From Methanosphaera sp. (GTDB lineage Archaea; Methanobacteriota; Methanobacteria; Methanobacteriales; Methanobacteriaceae): DNA of 64,000 bases. The stretch's first letter is position 1; the number at the start of each line of letters is the position of its first letter. The stretch covers positions 29,154 to 93,153 of the forward strand of contig NZ_JALEKL010000015.1 of assembly GCF_022768985.1 (NCBI RefSeq). The letters are read 5' to 3'. The position numbers and the translations under genes are program-made. The notes beneath the pieces were generated by a model. That model saw only the letters and a program-made list of their open reading frames with translations, was not told where the DNA came from and made no database searches. Of the stretch, positions 42,717 through 51,535 are shown one piece after another.

Positions 42717-42838
42717 AAAAGTAGTAAAAAAATTAAAAACTACTTTTGTTTCCTGTATAATCAAATAAGTAACGTATAAGATAGTCATGTTAATATCATT
42801 AGTAGTGGGAAATGATATTTTATTTTTACTATTAGACA
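42717..42838 (+). ncRNA. Candidate structured RNA, copy B
   Basis: AAAAGTAGT (42717-42725) and ACTACTTTT (42739-42747) form a perfect 9-bp hairpin, matching in place and core sequence (GTAGT/ACTAC) the first hairpin of copy A although the rest of the stem differs. AATCAAATAAGT (42759-42770) and GTATA (42774-42778) follow, as in A. ATAGT (42781-42785) can pair with ACTAT (42828-42832), enclosing AATATCATT (42792-42800) with AATGATATT (42811-42819), whose 10-base loop is exactly AGTAGTGGGA. TAGACA follows at 42833-42838. Conserved unpaired motifs and changed stems are what a real RNA family would show. Confidence 0.4.
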
Positions 42839-43061
42839 TATAAAAGCTAAAAATATAGTTGAAAAAAACTTTTATGTCTAGTTAAATTTTAAAGACAACT
42901 AAACTAATATATACGTAAAATTATCTATCTATTTAGTTGTATATATATTTTAGCATGTAAAATTCTAAATAAACCACTATAATTCAACTTTTATAGAAAA
43001 TTTATAAAAAAATTAGATTATTAAAAAATTAGATTTTATAAAAAAAAGTAAAGAAAAAAAT

Positions 43062-43083
43062 TAAACCTAACATTATAGGTTTA
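43062..43083 (-). terminator. Hairpin at the end of the first FxLYD membrane gene
   Basis: TAAACCTA (43062-43069) and TAGGTTTA (43076-43083) form a perfect 8-bp stem with a 6-base loop, starting inside the stop codon of the gene on the minus strand and followed by T-rich sequence. The next paralogue has a similar hairpin with the same AACCTA/TAGGTT core. Confidence 0.55.
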
Positions 43084-43896
43084 AGTTGTCATATTAACTG
43101 TCTGATTATAAATTGCCTTTTCAGGATTTGCACCACTAAATGCTTCATCAAAGAAGTAAACCTCAGCACGTGCAGGTTTTGCATTTTGATCATTTGTTAA
43201 AGCCGTACCTGCAGCTTTTATTGTCTGGTTAATTGCAGGATTGTTCATATTCCATACAAGGGTACTTTGACCAATAACAGAATTTGAACTATCATAGAAA
43301 ACAACAGCCATTTCAAGGTATGTGTAATTTTTAAGTGGTACTACATTACAACTAACATTATACATACTAAGAGCATCATGTTCTACAGTAAGATTTGTAA
43401 CATTAAGTGGAGGAACTTCCTCAGCAGGAGCACTCATAGCTGATGCTACAACAAGAACAATTAATATTATAACAAATGCACATGGAATAAGCCATAAATT
43501 GTTGTCTTTAGCCTTCATTTGTGGTTGTTGCATTTGAGCATTATATTCAAATACATTAACATCACTATCTTCATTTACTTCATTTGCTTCATCACGTTCT
43601 GTATATGCAACAATTGCAGCAATTAAAAATATTAAACATGATGCAATACCATAAATTCCCATACCAAGTATTGATCCAACACCTGCAAGGACATACATAA
43701 CCATAGCCTTGATGTGATCCTGAGTAAAAAGCCAGATACCAACAATACCTGCAATAATTGAAATAATACCAATAAGCATTCCAACAGGAGTTATTTTAAT
43801 TGATAAATTAAATACTTCTAGAAATGTTGAAACTCCAAAGATAAGACCAACAACAGATGCAATTATAGCTAAAATTGAGTTAAGCTTCATATTCAT
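43081..43896 (-). CDS. Membrane protein with four-helix module and extracytoplasmic FxLYD-like domain
   Basis: 271 residues. Four helices in the first 110 residues (start NSILAIIASVVGLIFG) are followed by a charged linker, a fifth helix (LWLIPCAFVIILIVLVVASAM) and an outside domain of about 110 residues with NVTNLTVEHDALSMYNVSCNVVPLKNYTYLEMAVVFYDSSNSVIG and a VNMT end. The last part resembles the FxLYD domain (Y.YL...V.FYDSSN...G). Several N-x-T/S sites could be glycosylated. GGAGGTGA precedes ATG. It belongs to a cluster of four paralogues (to 46.3 kb) and keeps both modules. Function unknown; surface or cell-wall-related. Confidence 0.8.
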   Translation of the reverse strand: MNMKLNSILAIIASVVGLIFGVSTFLEVFNLSIKITPVGMLIGIISIIAGIVGIWLFTQDHIKAMVMYVLAGVGSILGMGIYGIASCLIFLIAAIVAYTERDEANEVNEDSDVNVFEYNAQMQQPQMKAKDNNLWLIPCAFVIILIVLVVASAMSAPAEEVPPLNVTNLTVEHDALSMYNVSCNVVPLKNYTYLEMAVVFYDSSNSVIGQSTLVWNMNNPAINQTIKAAGTALTNDQNAKPARAEVYFFDEAFSGANPEKAIYNQTVNMTT

Positions 43897-44057
43897 TTTT
43901 TCACCTCCAAAATATGATTTTATTTTATATAGTAATTATTTATGGAATTTAAATAAAATAAAATATTACTATAATTTTTTTTAGAAAAATAGAAAATTAG
44001 AGAATTATCTTTTATAAGGGGGTGGAGAGTTTATTTTTAAAAGAATAAAATATGAAA

Positions 44058-44085
44058 TTTTAACCTATAAATTTTTAGGTTAAAA
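44058..44085 (-). terminator. Hairpin after the small FxLYD gene
   Basis: TTTTAACCTA (44058-44067) and TAGGTTAAAA (44076-44085) form a perfect 10-bp stem with an 8-base loop, 15 bases after the stop on the minus strand. Further downstream the sense strand has CTCTCCACCCCCTTAT (44031-44016). Confidence 0.6.
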
Positions 44086-44099
44086 ATTGTTTTTATATC

Positions 44100-44525
44100 T
44101 TATCCTGTCATATTTACGGTTTCATGATAAATAGCATCGTTAGGATCTGATCCAAATGCACTGTCATATATGTATACTTCAGCACGTGCTGGTGTTGAAC
44201 TATCACTATCTGTTGTAGCTGTACCTGAAGCTTTTATTGCTTCATTAGCTGTTGGATTGTTCATATTCCATACTAGTGGACTTTTACCAATAACTGCATT
44301 TGAACTGTCATAGAATGTTACTTCAATTCCAAGGTAGCTGAATGATTTCTTAGGTGTAATTGTACAGCTTACATCATACATTGAATATCCCTGTGATGTT
44401 ATCTGTATATCTTGAACATCAAGGTCAGGGTTGTTGTTTGTAGGTTCTGCAAATACAACTGATGTTGCAATAAGTGATACTGCCATAATCATAATAATAG
44501 CTAATGCTTTTGAATTAAATTTCAT
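44100..44525 (-). CDS. Secreted or anchored FxLYD-like domain protein
   Basis: 141 residues. A signal-anchor (KFNSKALAIIMIMAVSLIATSVVFA) is followed directly by the same outside domain found in its neighbours: YDVSCTITPKKSFSYLGIEVTFYDSSNAVIGKSPLVWNMNNP and a VNMTG end. It is the outside module without the four-helix module. A frame from GTG 44537 exists, but that GTG is in the GAGGTGA ribosome site, so ATG 44525 is the start. Identity with the 43081 gene over the domain is high (shared SPLVWNMNNP.AN..IKASGTA). Function unknown. Confidence 0.8.
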   Translation of the reverse strand: MKFNSKALAIIMIMAVSLIATSVVFAEPTNNNPDLDVQDIQITSQGYSMYDVSCTITPKKSFSYLGIEVTFYDSSNAVIGKSPLVWNMNNPTANEAIKASGTATTDSDSSTPARAEVYIYDSAFGSDPNDAIYHETVNMTG

Positions 44526-44663
44526 AACTCTTTTCACCTCAATTATTAAATTAATTTTCTTTGTTATGTGATAATATAAACTTCATAATATAAATAATTA
44601 AATGTATTTAATCGCTTAAATTCTACTAAAAAAAGCTAAAGTATTAGTTAAAAGAAATCTAAT

Positions 44664-44700
44664 TGATTAAATAAAAGTTTTTTTAAGCCTTATTTAATCA
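44664..44700 (-). terminator. Hairpin after the four-helix-only paralogue
   Basis: TGATTAAATAA (44664-44674) and TTATTTAATCA (44690-44700) are perfect 11-base inverted repeats with a 15-base loop containing T7/A7. Located about 72 bases after the stop of the gene ending at 44772 and upstream of the small FxLYD gene. Confidence 0.55.
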
Positions 44701-44771
44701 CCTAAAATTAAAAATAAAGAAATATAAACTCTAAAAAAAGAAAAAAAGAAGATTAAATTAAGATAATATTT

Positions 44772-45251
44772 TTAGAAGTATGGTGTCATATAAAAAGATA
44801 AACACAACACATAAATAATAACAATAAAAGCCAATGGAACAAACCATAACCTAACATCATCACAAGATGAATTTAAATTTTCAGCATTACTAAATGAATT
44901 TTCAACACTAACTGTTGGCTGACTTTTATGACTATAATTATATGTTGCAATAATAATTAAAATAATAAAATAAACAATACCAAAATTACCCAATCCCATA
45001 ATCTGAAGACCAATTAAAACACCAAATGCAGAAATAGCATACATAACAGATGCTTTTAACTTATCATATCTATCAAGCCATACACCAATAATATTTGCAA
45101 TAGATGATGTGAAAATAATTAAAGCTAAAATAAACATACCAAGCTGAATATAACCACCATAATATGAAATACGAACAAAAGGACCAAGCAATGACAAACC
45201 AACACCAACAACACACATAATAAGTGCAGCAATTTTTGAAATATCACGCAT
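44772..45251 (-). CDS. Four-helix membrane protein, paralogue lacking the FxLYD domain
   Basis: 159 residues. Four helices (SKIAALIMCVVGVGLSLLG, LGMFILALIIFTSSIANIIGVW, ASVMYAISAFGVLIGLQI, GNFGIVYFIILIIIATYNY), an Asn/Ser-rich linker and a fifth helix (LWFVPLAFIVIIYVLCLSF), then the protein stops (MTPYF). This equals the first part of the 43081 and 45362 proteins, without the outside domain. The Asn-Ile-Ile-Gly-Val-Trp-Leu segment and the LWF(V/I)P start of helix 5 are shared. So domain loss or separation has happened within the cluster. GGAGGTT precedes ATG. Function unknown. Confidence 0.8.
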   Translation of the reverse strand: MRDISKIAALIMCVVGVGLSLLGPFVRISYYGGYIQLGMFILALIIFTSSIANIIGVWLDRYDKLKASVMYAISAFGVLIGLQIMGLGNFGIVYFIILIIIATYNYSHKSQPTVSVENSFSNAENLNSSCDDVRLWFVPLAFIVIIYVLCLSFYMTPYF

Positions 45252-45361
45252 AAATAACTAAACCTCCCTTTAAATTAATTCTTTATATAATAAATCTATA
45301 TTTTAAAATATAATAAAGTAAAATTTTTAAAAAAAGTAAAAAAGAAGGGGAATTGATTAAT

Positions 45362-46318
45362 CTACAGATTTACTGTTTCATGATAAATAGCATTAGATGG
45401 ATCTTTCTTATCAAGAGCACTTGTATATACATAAACCTCAGCACGTGTTGGTGTATAATCAGAATCTGATGTGAAAACATTACCAGAAACTCTGATAGTT
45501 TGATTTGCCTCAGGATTATCCATAGCCCATATGTAACCATTAGTACTAATAAGTGCACCACTACTATCATATAACATAACACCTATTGTAAGATATGAAT
45601 AATCAGCTAAAGGAACAAGATCGCATTTAAAATCATACATAGTATATGATTTATGAACAACTGAAATATCACTCATCTGAATTGTTGAATTTGATAATGT
45701 AGAATTTTCTGTTGTATTATTTGCATATGAATAATTAGAAGTATTAGAATAACTTGAATTATCATAGTAATTTGAATTATCATATGATGAATAAGTTGAA
45801 TAATTTACATCATAAGTTGTCATAGGAACAACCATCATAATAATAACCATTATAAGACAAAATACTGGTATAAACCATAAACTTTTATTATCTAATTCTT
45901 GTTTTTGAAGCTTATCATAATTTTCAAATGAAGAAGATTCTTTTTCATCCATATTATTTGTAGTAGTATTAGCTGTTGTAACATTATTTGTTGTAATATT
46001 TTGGTTTTCTTTGTATGCAAAAACAGCTGCAACAATAAATACAATAATTGCACCTATACCATAATATGATCCATCAAAAAGTGTAAAAGCTGAGATAAGA
46101 TACATTGATATAGCTTTAAATACATTATCTTTAGAAAGCCAAATACCAATAACACCCATAATTGCTGCAAAAAGTGCAAGTAAACAATATTTTACAGCAT
46201 ATAAGTATCCAAAATAGGTATATCCATTAAATTCTACTGAATAACCAAACATTATAATAGTAAGTATTAATGAAAGAACTGATGCAAGTGCTGCTATTGT
46301 TTTTGAATTAATTCGCAT
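45362..46318 (-). CDS. Membrane protein with four-helix module, Asn/Ser/Tyr linker and FxLYD-like domain
   Basis: 318 residues, the longest of four paralogues. After the four-helix module come an Asn/Thr-rich linker and helix 5 (LWFIPVFCLIMVIIMMVVPM). Outside the membrane lies a low-complexity stretch of Tyr, Ser, Asn and Asp (about 180-215), followed by the conserved domain (MYDFKCDLVPLADYSYLTIGVMLYDSSG) ending in ETVNL. ATG 46318 is chosen because the GTG 46330 is part of GGAGGTGA. It is the first gene of the tandem group on the minus strand. Low-complexity linkers like this are common in archaeal wall-spanning proteins. Confidence 0.8.
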   Translation of the reverse strand: MRINSKTIAALASVLSLILTIIMFGYSVEFNGYTYFGYLYAVKYCLLALFAAIMGVIGIWLSKDNVFKAISMYLISAFTLFDGSYYGIGAIIVFIVAAVFAYKENQNITTNNVTTANTTTNNMDEKESSSFENYDKLQKQELDNKSLWFIPVFCLIMVIIMMVVPMTTYDVNYSTYSSYDNSNYYDNSSYSNTSNYSYANNTTENSTLSNSTIQMSDISVVHKSYTMYDFKCDLVPLADYSYLTIGVMLYDSSGALISTNGYIWAMDNPEANQTIRVSGNVFTSDSDYTPTRAEVYVYTSALDKKDPSNAIYHETVNL

Positions 46319-46483
46319 AACACATTTCACCTCCCTTATTATTATTAGTTTTAATATTATATATGGAAAGTAGAAGTATATTCAAATTTTGTAATTTAAT
46401 GGATTATTTTTCTAAAAAAAGAGAATGAAATTAAGATTATATAAAATAAGGGGATTAAATTAAAGTTTTAATTATTGTTTAGT

Positions 46484-46687
46484 TTATAAGTTTTCTATGT
46501 CAATTGTTTCTTTAATTATAGAGTTAAGTGGATCATCATCTATTGTATTTAATACTACTTCATCTGCACCAGTTTGACTTATTAGCTTTTTATATTCATC
46601 ATTATCTGGTTTTTCATCAGCTTTATAGTATTTATCTGTTATTATTACATCATCTTTAAGTAAAACTACATGATATTTATATAGCAT
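46484..46687 (-). CDS. Hypothetical protein, 67 residues
   Basis: Not recognised. A small acidic protein: MLYKYHVVLLKDDVIITDKYY, then a charged helix and VVLNTIDDDPLNSII. The start is well supported by AGGTGAT three bases before ATG 46687. The composition and codon use agree with translation. Possibly part of the preceding membrane cluster; no function suggested. Confidence 0.65.
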   Translation of the reverse strand: MLYKYHVVLLKDDVIITDKYYKADEKPDNDEYKKLISQTGADEVVLNTIDDDPLNSIIKETIDIENL

Positions 46688-46790
46688 ATTATCACCTGAA
46701 AATATAGATTTTCTATTTTAAAAAATTAGATTATATTTTTTCATCTAATAAAAAAAATAATAAAAAAAAGGGAGTAAAAAAGAATTTACT

Positions 46791-47378
46791 TTATCCGTGT
46801 CCTCCTCCCATAAGGAAACTTAAAATTACAATTACAATACCAATACTTACAATTTGACCAGCTGTCTTTTTCATACTTTCTTTTGATATATGTCCAAGGT
46901 ATGCACCAAGAACAGATAAAAGAACAAAACAGATGATAAGTGTTGATATAACTGCATCATAGATATTTCCCATTATAAAAAATGGTATTGATGGAATAAA
47001 TGATCCAAGAAAACTTGCACTTCCATGTGTTACCATACTAAGATTTACCCTATATGTTGCATCTTCTTTAATAATTGTATCATCAAGTTCACGTTCACTT
47101 AGAAGCATTTGACTTTCCAAGTCACGAATTGTACGTTCTTCTTCTGCATGTTCTCCAATATATGATCCAAAACCATTAGATAAAGCAAGAGCAATACCTC
47201 CACTTAATCCTGTAATTCCAACTGTTATTGGAGCAACATTACCATTTGCTGCAATTCCAGCAACTGCAGCTGTAAGTGAAATACTCATAACTGTAAGTAT
47301 TCCATCAAGTGATCCAAGAGCAATATATCTGCTCATACCTATGTAATCTTTAATAAATTGTTTTATTGTTACCTTCAT
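46791..47378 (-). CDS. VIT1/CCC1-type membrane transporter (TIGR00267-like)
   Basis: 195 residues. The N-terminal KDYIGMSRYIALGSLDGILTVMSISLTAAVAG and the SNGFGSYIGEHAEEERTIRDLESQML segment match the archaeal short branch of the VIT1/CCC1 family, which moves iron or manganese in other organisms. Four to five helices; the acidic cytosolic stretch with HAEEE could bind metal. GTATGATAT-like ribosome site. It precedes, on the minus strand, nothing in close contact. The metal substrate is inferred from the family only. Confidence 0.85.
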   Translation of the reverse strand: MKVTIKQFIKDYIGMSRYIALGSLDGILTVMSISLTAAVAGIAANGNVAPITVGITGLSGGIALALSNGFGSYIGEHAEEERTIRDLESQMLLSERELDDTIIKEDATYRVNLSMVTHGSASFLGSFIPSIPFFIMGNIYDAVISTLIICFVLLSVLGAYLGHISKESMKKTAGQIVSIGIVIVILSFLMGGGHG

Positions 47379-47439
47379 AGTATATCATACTCATATCTAT
47401 AATTTAATATTATTATTTTTTTATATCAAATTAAGCAAT

Positions 47440-48651
47440 TTATCGACCTAATTTTTGATGTGCAGATGCAAGATGTCCTGCAGCAAGAGCACCAATAAGT
47501 GAAAGTTCCCCGGCAAGAACAATACCTGCAACAATAGATGCAAATCTTTCAACCTTTCCTGAACCCTTAGCACCAATAAGATTTAATGATTCACTAGCAG
47601 TTTCAAGTCTTGTACCTCCACCAACTGTTGCAACAGGAAGATCAGGAAGTGTAACACTGAAATATAAATCTCCATCATCATTTTCAGCTGTAGTTATTCC
47701 AAGTGATGCTTCAGTTACATGTGCAGGATCCTGTCCTGTAGCAATAAAAAGTGCTGCAACCATATTTGCAAAATGTGCATTATATCCATAACTTCCAGCA
47801 ATAGCAGAACCTAACAAGTTTTTAGAATAATTAACTTCAACAATTTCCTCAGTTGTAGTTTTAAGTGTTTTTTCAACTATTTCTTTTGGTATTACAACCT
47901 CTGCAACAACACTCTTTCCACGACCTTCAATCATATTTACAGCTGCAGGCTTTTTATCAACACAGAAATTACCACTAAGTGCTATGACATCAATATCATT
48001 TTCACCTTCAATAAATTCAAGTGCTTTTTCAGTAGCAATAGTAACCATGTTCATACCCATACTATCACCAGAATCATATACAAAACGAGGATATGCATAT
48101 CGTCCAACAATTGCAATAGGATCAATTTTTAGTAGTTTTCCATGACTTGTTGTTGTTTCTGCAACTTTTTTAATTTCATTGAAATGTTCATTAATCCATC
48201 TTTTAAGCTTTGCTGCATCCTTTGTTGATTTTGTCTTAATAACAGGTGCACGTGTCATCTGATTTGCAAGAATTGACACATTACATCCACCAGCTTTACG
48301 AATTGCAGAACATCCACGATTTACACTAGCAAGAAGTGCACCTTCTGTTGTTGCCATAGGAACATATGTATTAATATCCTCATCATCATCACAGTTAACA
48401 ACAAGAGGTCCTACAACACCAACAGGTATTTGTACTGTACCTATTGGATTTTCAATATTTTTCTTTGCTGTATCTGTCATATCTATTGAATATTTTGAAA
48501 TATGTTCAAGTTTTACACCTGACTCATTTTCAATAAATTCACGTCTAATATCTGCTGCTTCATTTGCTGTTTTTGTATACTTTTCTATTTCAAAGAGTCT
48601 TATTTCACCATTTGAAAGTTTTTCCAGAATTTCATCATGTGTTAAGTCCAT
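47440..48651 (-). CDS. hmgA: 3-hydroxy-3-methylglutaryl-CoA reductase
   Basis: 403 residues, class I HMG-CoA reductase. IENPIGTVQIPVGVVGPL, the catalytic Glu in ATTEGALLASVNRGC, the YDSGDSMGMNMV cofactor/catalytic Asp motif, SGNFCVDKKPAAVN, and GHLASAHQKLG with the late histidine are all present. It makes mevalonate for isoprenoid ether lipids, the committed step in archaea. GGGATG nine bases before ATG. Length is normal for archaea (no membrane domain). It lies 61 bp upstream of the VIT-like gene. Confidence 0.97.
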   Translation of the reverse strand: MDLTHDEILEKLSNGEIRLFEIEKYTKTANEAADIRREFIENESGVKLEHISKYSIDMTDTAKKNIENPIGTVQIPVGVVGPLVVNCDDDEDINTYVPMATTEGALLASVNRGCSAIRKAGGCNVSILANQMTRAPVIKTKSTKDAAKLKRWINEHFNEIKKVAETTTSHGKLLKIDPIAIVGRYAYPRFVYDSGDSMGMNMVTIATEKALEFIEGENDIDVIALSGNFCVDKKPAAVNMIEGRGKSVVAEVVIPKEIVEKTLKTTTEEIVEVNYSKNLLGSAIAGSYGYNAHFANMVAALFIATGQDPAHVTEASLGITTAENDDGDLYFSVTLPDLPVATVGGGTRLETASESLNLIGAKGSGKVERFASIVAGIVLAGELSLIGALAAGHLASAHQKLGR

Positions 48652-48829
48652 AACTATTTACATCCCTTTTATTTAATCAATAAATCTTTTCATCTAGTTA
48701 CTAGTTTTATTATTTATAAAAGATAAGATTTATTATAAATTACATCTAAGTGTATAATAATTTTAATTTTTCATTGTATATAAAAAAAGATAAAAGTAAG
48801 GGGGTGGTGAATTAATTTCTACTATGATT

Positions 48830-49690
48830 CTATAAATCATCAAGTATTTTTGTTATATCTGATGGTTTATCTGCAACATGTGCTCCATAGCTTTTAAGAA
48901 GTTCTTTTTTGTTTTGTGCTGATCCATCTGTACCTTCAATAATAGCACCAGCGTGTCCCATACGTTTTCCTTGTGGTGCTGATACTCCTGCAATGAATGA
49001 AATTATAGGTTTTGATATGTTTTCTTGTGCAAATTTTGCAGCTTTTACTTCTGCAATTCCTCCGATTTCTCCAAGCATTACAATATATTCAGTTTTTGGA
49101 TCTTTTTCAAATTTTTTCATTATATCAATGAAGTTTTGTCCTGTAATTGGGTCTCCACCAATACCTATTGCTGTACTAATTCCATATCCTTCACTTTGAA
49201 GTTCACGTGCTACTTCATATGTTAATGTTCCACTTCTTGATACAAGACCAACATTTCCTTCTGCAAATATGTGTGTTGGCATAATTCCTATTTTTCCTAC
49301 ACCTGGTGTAATAACTCCAGGAGTATTAGGTCCGATTACAACAGTTCCGTTTTCTTTTGCAAATTCAACAATTTCCATTGAATCATGTATAGGGATGTGT
49401 TCTGTGATAATAATAACAAGATCTAATTCACTAATTGCTTCAAAAGCAGCATCTTTTACAAATGGTGCTGGTATAAATAAGATACTTGCATTTACTTCTG
49501 GATGGTATCTTTTTACTTCTTCAATTGTGTTGTATACAGGAATTCCACATACTTCTTGACCAGCTTTTCCTGGGCTTGTTCCTGCTACAATATTTGTATT
49601 GTATTCCAACATTTTTTCTGTATGAAATCTACCTTGTTTTCCAGTTATTCCTTGGACAACAATAGATGTGTCCTCATCTAATAATATCAC
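48830..49690 (-). CDS. sucD: Succinyl-CoA ligase (ADP/GDP-forming) subunit alpha
   Basis: 286 residues. VVQGITGKQGRFHTEKM at the CoA-binding fold, GPNTPGVITPG, SRSGTLTYE and the phosphohistidine His246 in QGKRMGHAGAII identify the alpha subunit. In methanogens it forms succinyl-CoA for the partial reductive TCA pathway to 2-oxoglutarate; the beta subunit gene is not adjacent. It starts at GTG 49690 after GGAGATAAAACA. Its 3' flank (sense CACCACCCCCTTAC then T-rich) shows the recurrent C-rich motif. Confidence 0.95.
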   Translation of the reverse strand: MILLDEDTSIVVQGITGKQGRFHTEKMLEYNTNIVAGTSPGKAGQEVCGIPVYNTIEEVKRYHPEVNASILFIPAPFVKDAAFEAISELDLVIIITEHIPIHDSMEIVEFAKENGTVVIGPNTPGVITPGVGKIGIMPTHIFAEGNVGLVSRSGTLTYEVARELQSEGYGISTAIGIGGDPITGQNFIDIMKKFEKDPKTEYIVMLGEIGGIAEVKAAKFAQENISKPIISFIAGVSAPQGKRMGHAGAIIEGTDGSAQNKKELLKSYGAHVADKPSDITKILDDL

Positions 49691-49922
49691 TGTTTTATCT
49701 CCAATATATATTTATTTTTCATAAGTAATTATTTATTCTTAAAAATAATCTTTCTATCAAATAATTATATTTTTGTTTATGACTAGTATTAAATTTATGC
49801 TTTTTATGTGATGTTTTTTAATATAAAAACTAAATATCATTCATAAGTTAATTTAATGTTTTTTAAATTTATATTAAAAAAAACTTATTAGTGAATATTA
49901 TTAAAATTAAAATACTGGTTTT

Positions 49923-50651
49923 TTATAATATTTGCATTCTATGATTAAATATATCTGAAAGATCTATAACATTACCATTAAGAAGAGCAGTAACTGTAAA
50001 TATTACACTTCCTGGTATTACCTTTGCAGGGGTATGATGATTTGTAAGATATGTATTTTTATATCCAAGTATTGCTCCCATCATTGCACCTGCAACAACA
50101 CCAACCTGGTGAACATCCTCTACTGCTACAACAACTACAGGATCATCTGTCTGTGATGATACATATCCAACACCTGGAATTTCCTTAATTTTACCATCAA
50201 TAACACTCATAGCACTATCTCCAACAGATCTTATTCCACATGCTGCATCAAGTGCTTGTTTTGCCACATCATCAACGAATGATTCACCACAATAGGTGTC
50301 AAATGCAACAATTACAGCATCAGGTAGGTATGCATCATTAATATCAATTGATGTATATGAAATTCCTTCACCTGCATCTTGTGGTGTTTTTCCAACTCCA
50401 TTTAGATCTTCAAATCCTAGTGCACAATCACAAAGCAGGTGATATATTGCATAGTTTACATCTTCAAGTTTTGTGTCATCTTCAATTACAGCTGTAATTA
50501 CAACATCATCACCTGTAATATTTGTTAATCTTGCAAATTTTGCTCCCATCTTCTCAATTTTATATAAGCTATCTTTTATTGATTTTATTAATTCATCACT
50601 ACATGAAACATCATTATCTGAGATGTCCACACCAAAACATACCATTTTCAT
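49923..50651 (-). CDS. Conserved hypothetical protein, 242 residues
   Basis: I do not recognise the family. A two-part alpha/beta protein: an N-terminal third MVCFGVDISDNDVSC..IKSIKDSLYKIEKMGAKFARLTN, then a glycine/alanine-rich core with GVGKTPQDAGEGISY, DAVIVAFDTYCGESFVDDVA, GIRSVGDSAMSVIDGKIKEIPGVGYVSSQTDDPVVVVAVEDVHQVGVVAGAMMG and NHHTPAKVIPGSVIFTVTALL. Conserved-looking Cys, His and Gly loops suggest an enzyme. GGGAG lies upstream of ATG. It is divergent from the shikimate-pathway operon. Likely methanogen-specific (inference). Confidence 0.75.
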   Translation of the reverse strand: MKMVCFGVDISDNDVSCSDELIKSIKDSLYKIEKMGAKFARLTNITGDDVVITAVIEDDTKLEDVNYAIYHLLCDCALGFEDLNGVGKTPQDAGEGISYTSIDINDAYLPDAVIVAFDTYCGESFVDDVAKQALDAACGIRSVGDSAMSVIDGKIKEIPGVGYVSSQTDDPVVVVAVEDVHQVGVVAGAMMGAILGYKNTYLTNHHTPAKVIPGSVIFTVTALLNGNVIDLSDIFNHRMQIL

Positions 50652-50846
50652 TGTAATTATGTCTCCCTTTATTTTTTGTTAATATTTTTTTGAAATTTTT
50701 CTTTCTGTTGTATAATATTTATTTTAAATTATTCTATTTATTTTAAATTATAAATAACTAAATTCATTTTATGTAAATTAAAAAAATTATAAAAGAAAAT
50801 ATAGAAATATAATATTAAAGCTTAAATAATAAAATTTAAAGGAAGT

Positions 50847-51530
50847 ATGATTATAATTAAAACTGGAGTATGTGGATCAATAGTTCAAAAAACAAAAGAT
50901 GATATTATAAACACAATAAAAACAGCAAATCTTGATGTGCTGGAATATTTGGAACTTAGAGTTGATGTAATAGATGATGTAACATCACAACTTGTAGGTG
51001 AAATTATAGAAGAAGTCCGTGATATTACAGATAAAAAGATCATCCTAACAAATAGGACAAAACTTGAAGGTGGACATTATAGTGGATCTGAAGATGAACG
51101 TATCAAAATTCTTGCAGATAATGCACATCTTGTTGAATATACTGATGTTGAACTTTCAACAAGTGATGAATTAATTAAAAAAGTTGTAAATTCTGCAAAT
51201 AAGACAATTATATCCTATCATAACTTCAAAGAAACACCATCAATTGAATTTCTAGAAGATATAATAAATAAGGCATACATGTTTGGTGATGTAGCTAAAG
51301 TTGCACTTAAACCTAACTGTATGGATGATACATACACAATTGTCAAGTTGCTTATGAGATATGATGACTTTATTGGAATTTCCATGGATAGCATGGGTGC
51401 ATATACAAGAATTATAGGACCTGTTATGGGAGCACCAGTTACATATGCTGCAATTGATTCAAAATCAGCACCAGGACAACTAACAATAAATGAAACATCA
51501 ACTATGATTAAAAAACTAAGAGGAATTTAA
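50847..51530 (+). CDS. aroD: 3-dehydroquinate dehydratase, type I
   Basis: 227 residues, TIM barrel. LEYLELRVDVID with the conserved Glu/Arg, LTNRTKLEGGHYSG, the catalytic His in ISYHNFKETP and Schiff-base Lys in VAKVALKP are visible, ending with GAPVTYAAI and APGQL. It dehydrates 3-dehydroquinate in the shikimate pathway. ATG is preceded by AAAGGAAGT with a short spacing. First gene of a three-gene operon (5- and 7-base gaps) that ends with aroC. Confidence 0.95.
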   Translation: MIIIKTGVCGSIVQKTKDDIINTIKTANLDVLEYLELRVDVIDDVTSQLVGEIIEEVRDITDKKIILTNRTKLEGGHYSGSEDERIKILADNAHLVEYTDVELSTSDELIKKVVNSANKTIISYHNFKETPSIEFLEDIINKAYMFGDVAKVALKPNCMDDTYTIVKLLMRYDDFIGISMDSMGAYTRIIGPVMGAPVTYAAIDSKSAPGQLTINETSTMIKKLRGI

Positions 51531-51535
51531 GTAGT

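Larger units (their letters stand above)
41520..43080. other. 1.5-kb gene-free region with structured elements
   Basis: No convincing gene on either strand; the 64-codon frame at 42645-42839 (minus) is low complexity and overlaps a hairpin element, so I reject it. The region contains two related hairpin-rich elements (41864-42003 and 42717-42838), a hairpin with a GC-rich loop at 42544-42569, and ATAAG..CTTAT followed by TCTTTTTTCC near 42383-42412, which looks like a small terminator. The thrC promoter lies near 41530-41600. Elsewhere it is A+T-only. Confidence 0.6.

Noticed and set aside
42645..42839. 64-codon minus-strand frame in the 1.5-kb gene-free region
   Set aside because: Low-complexity Phe/Ile/Lys sequence without ribosome site; it overlaps candidate RNA copy B, whose hairpins explain the sequence better.
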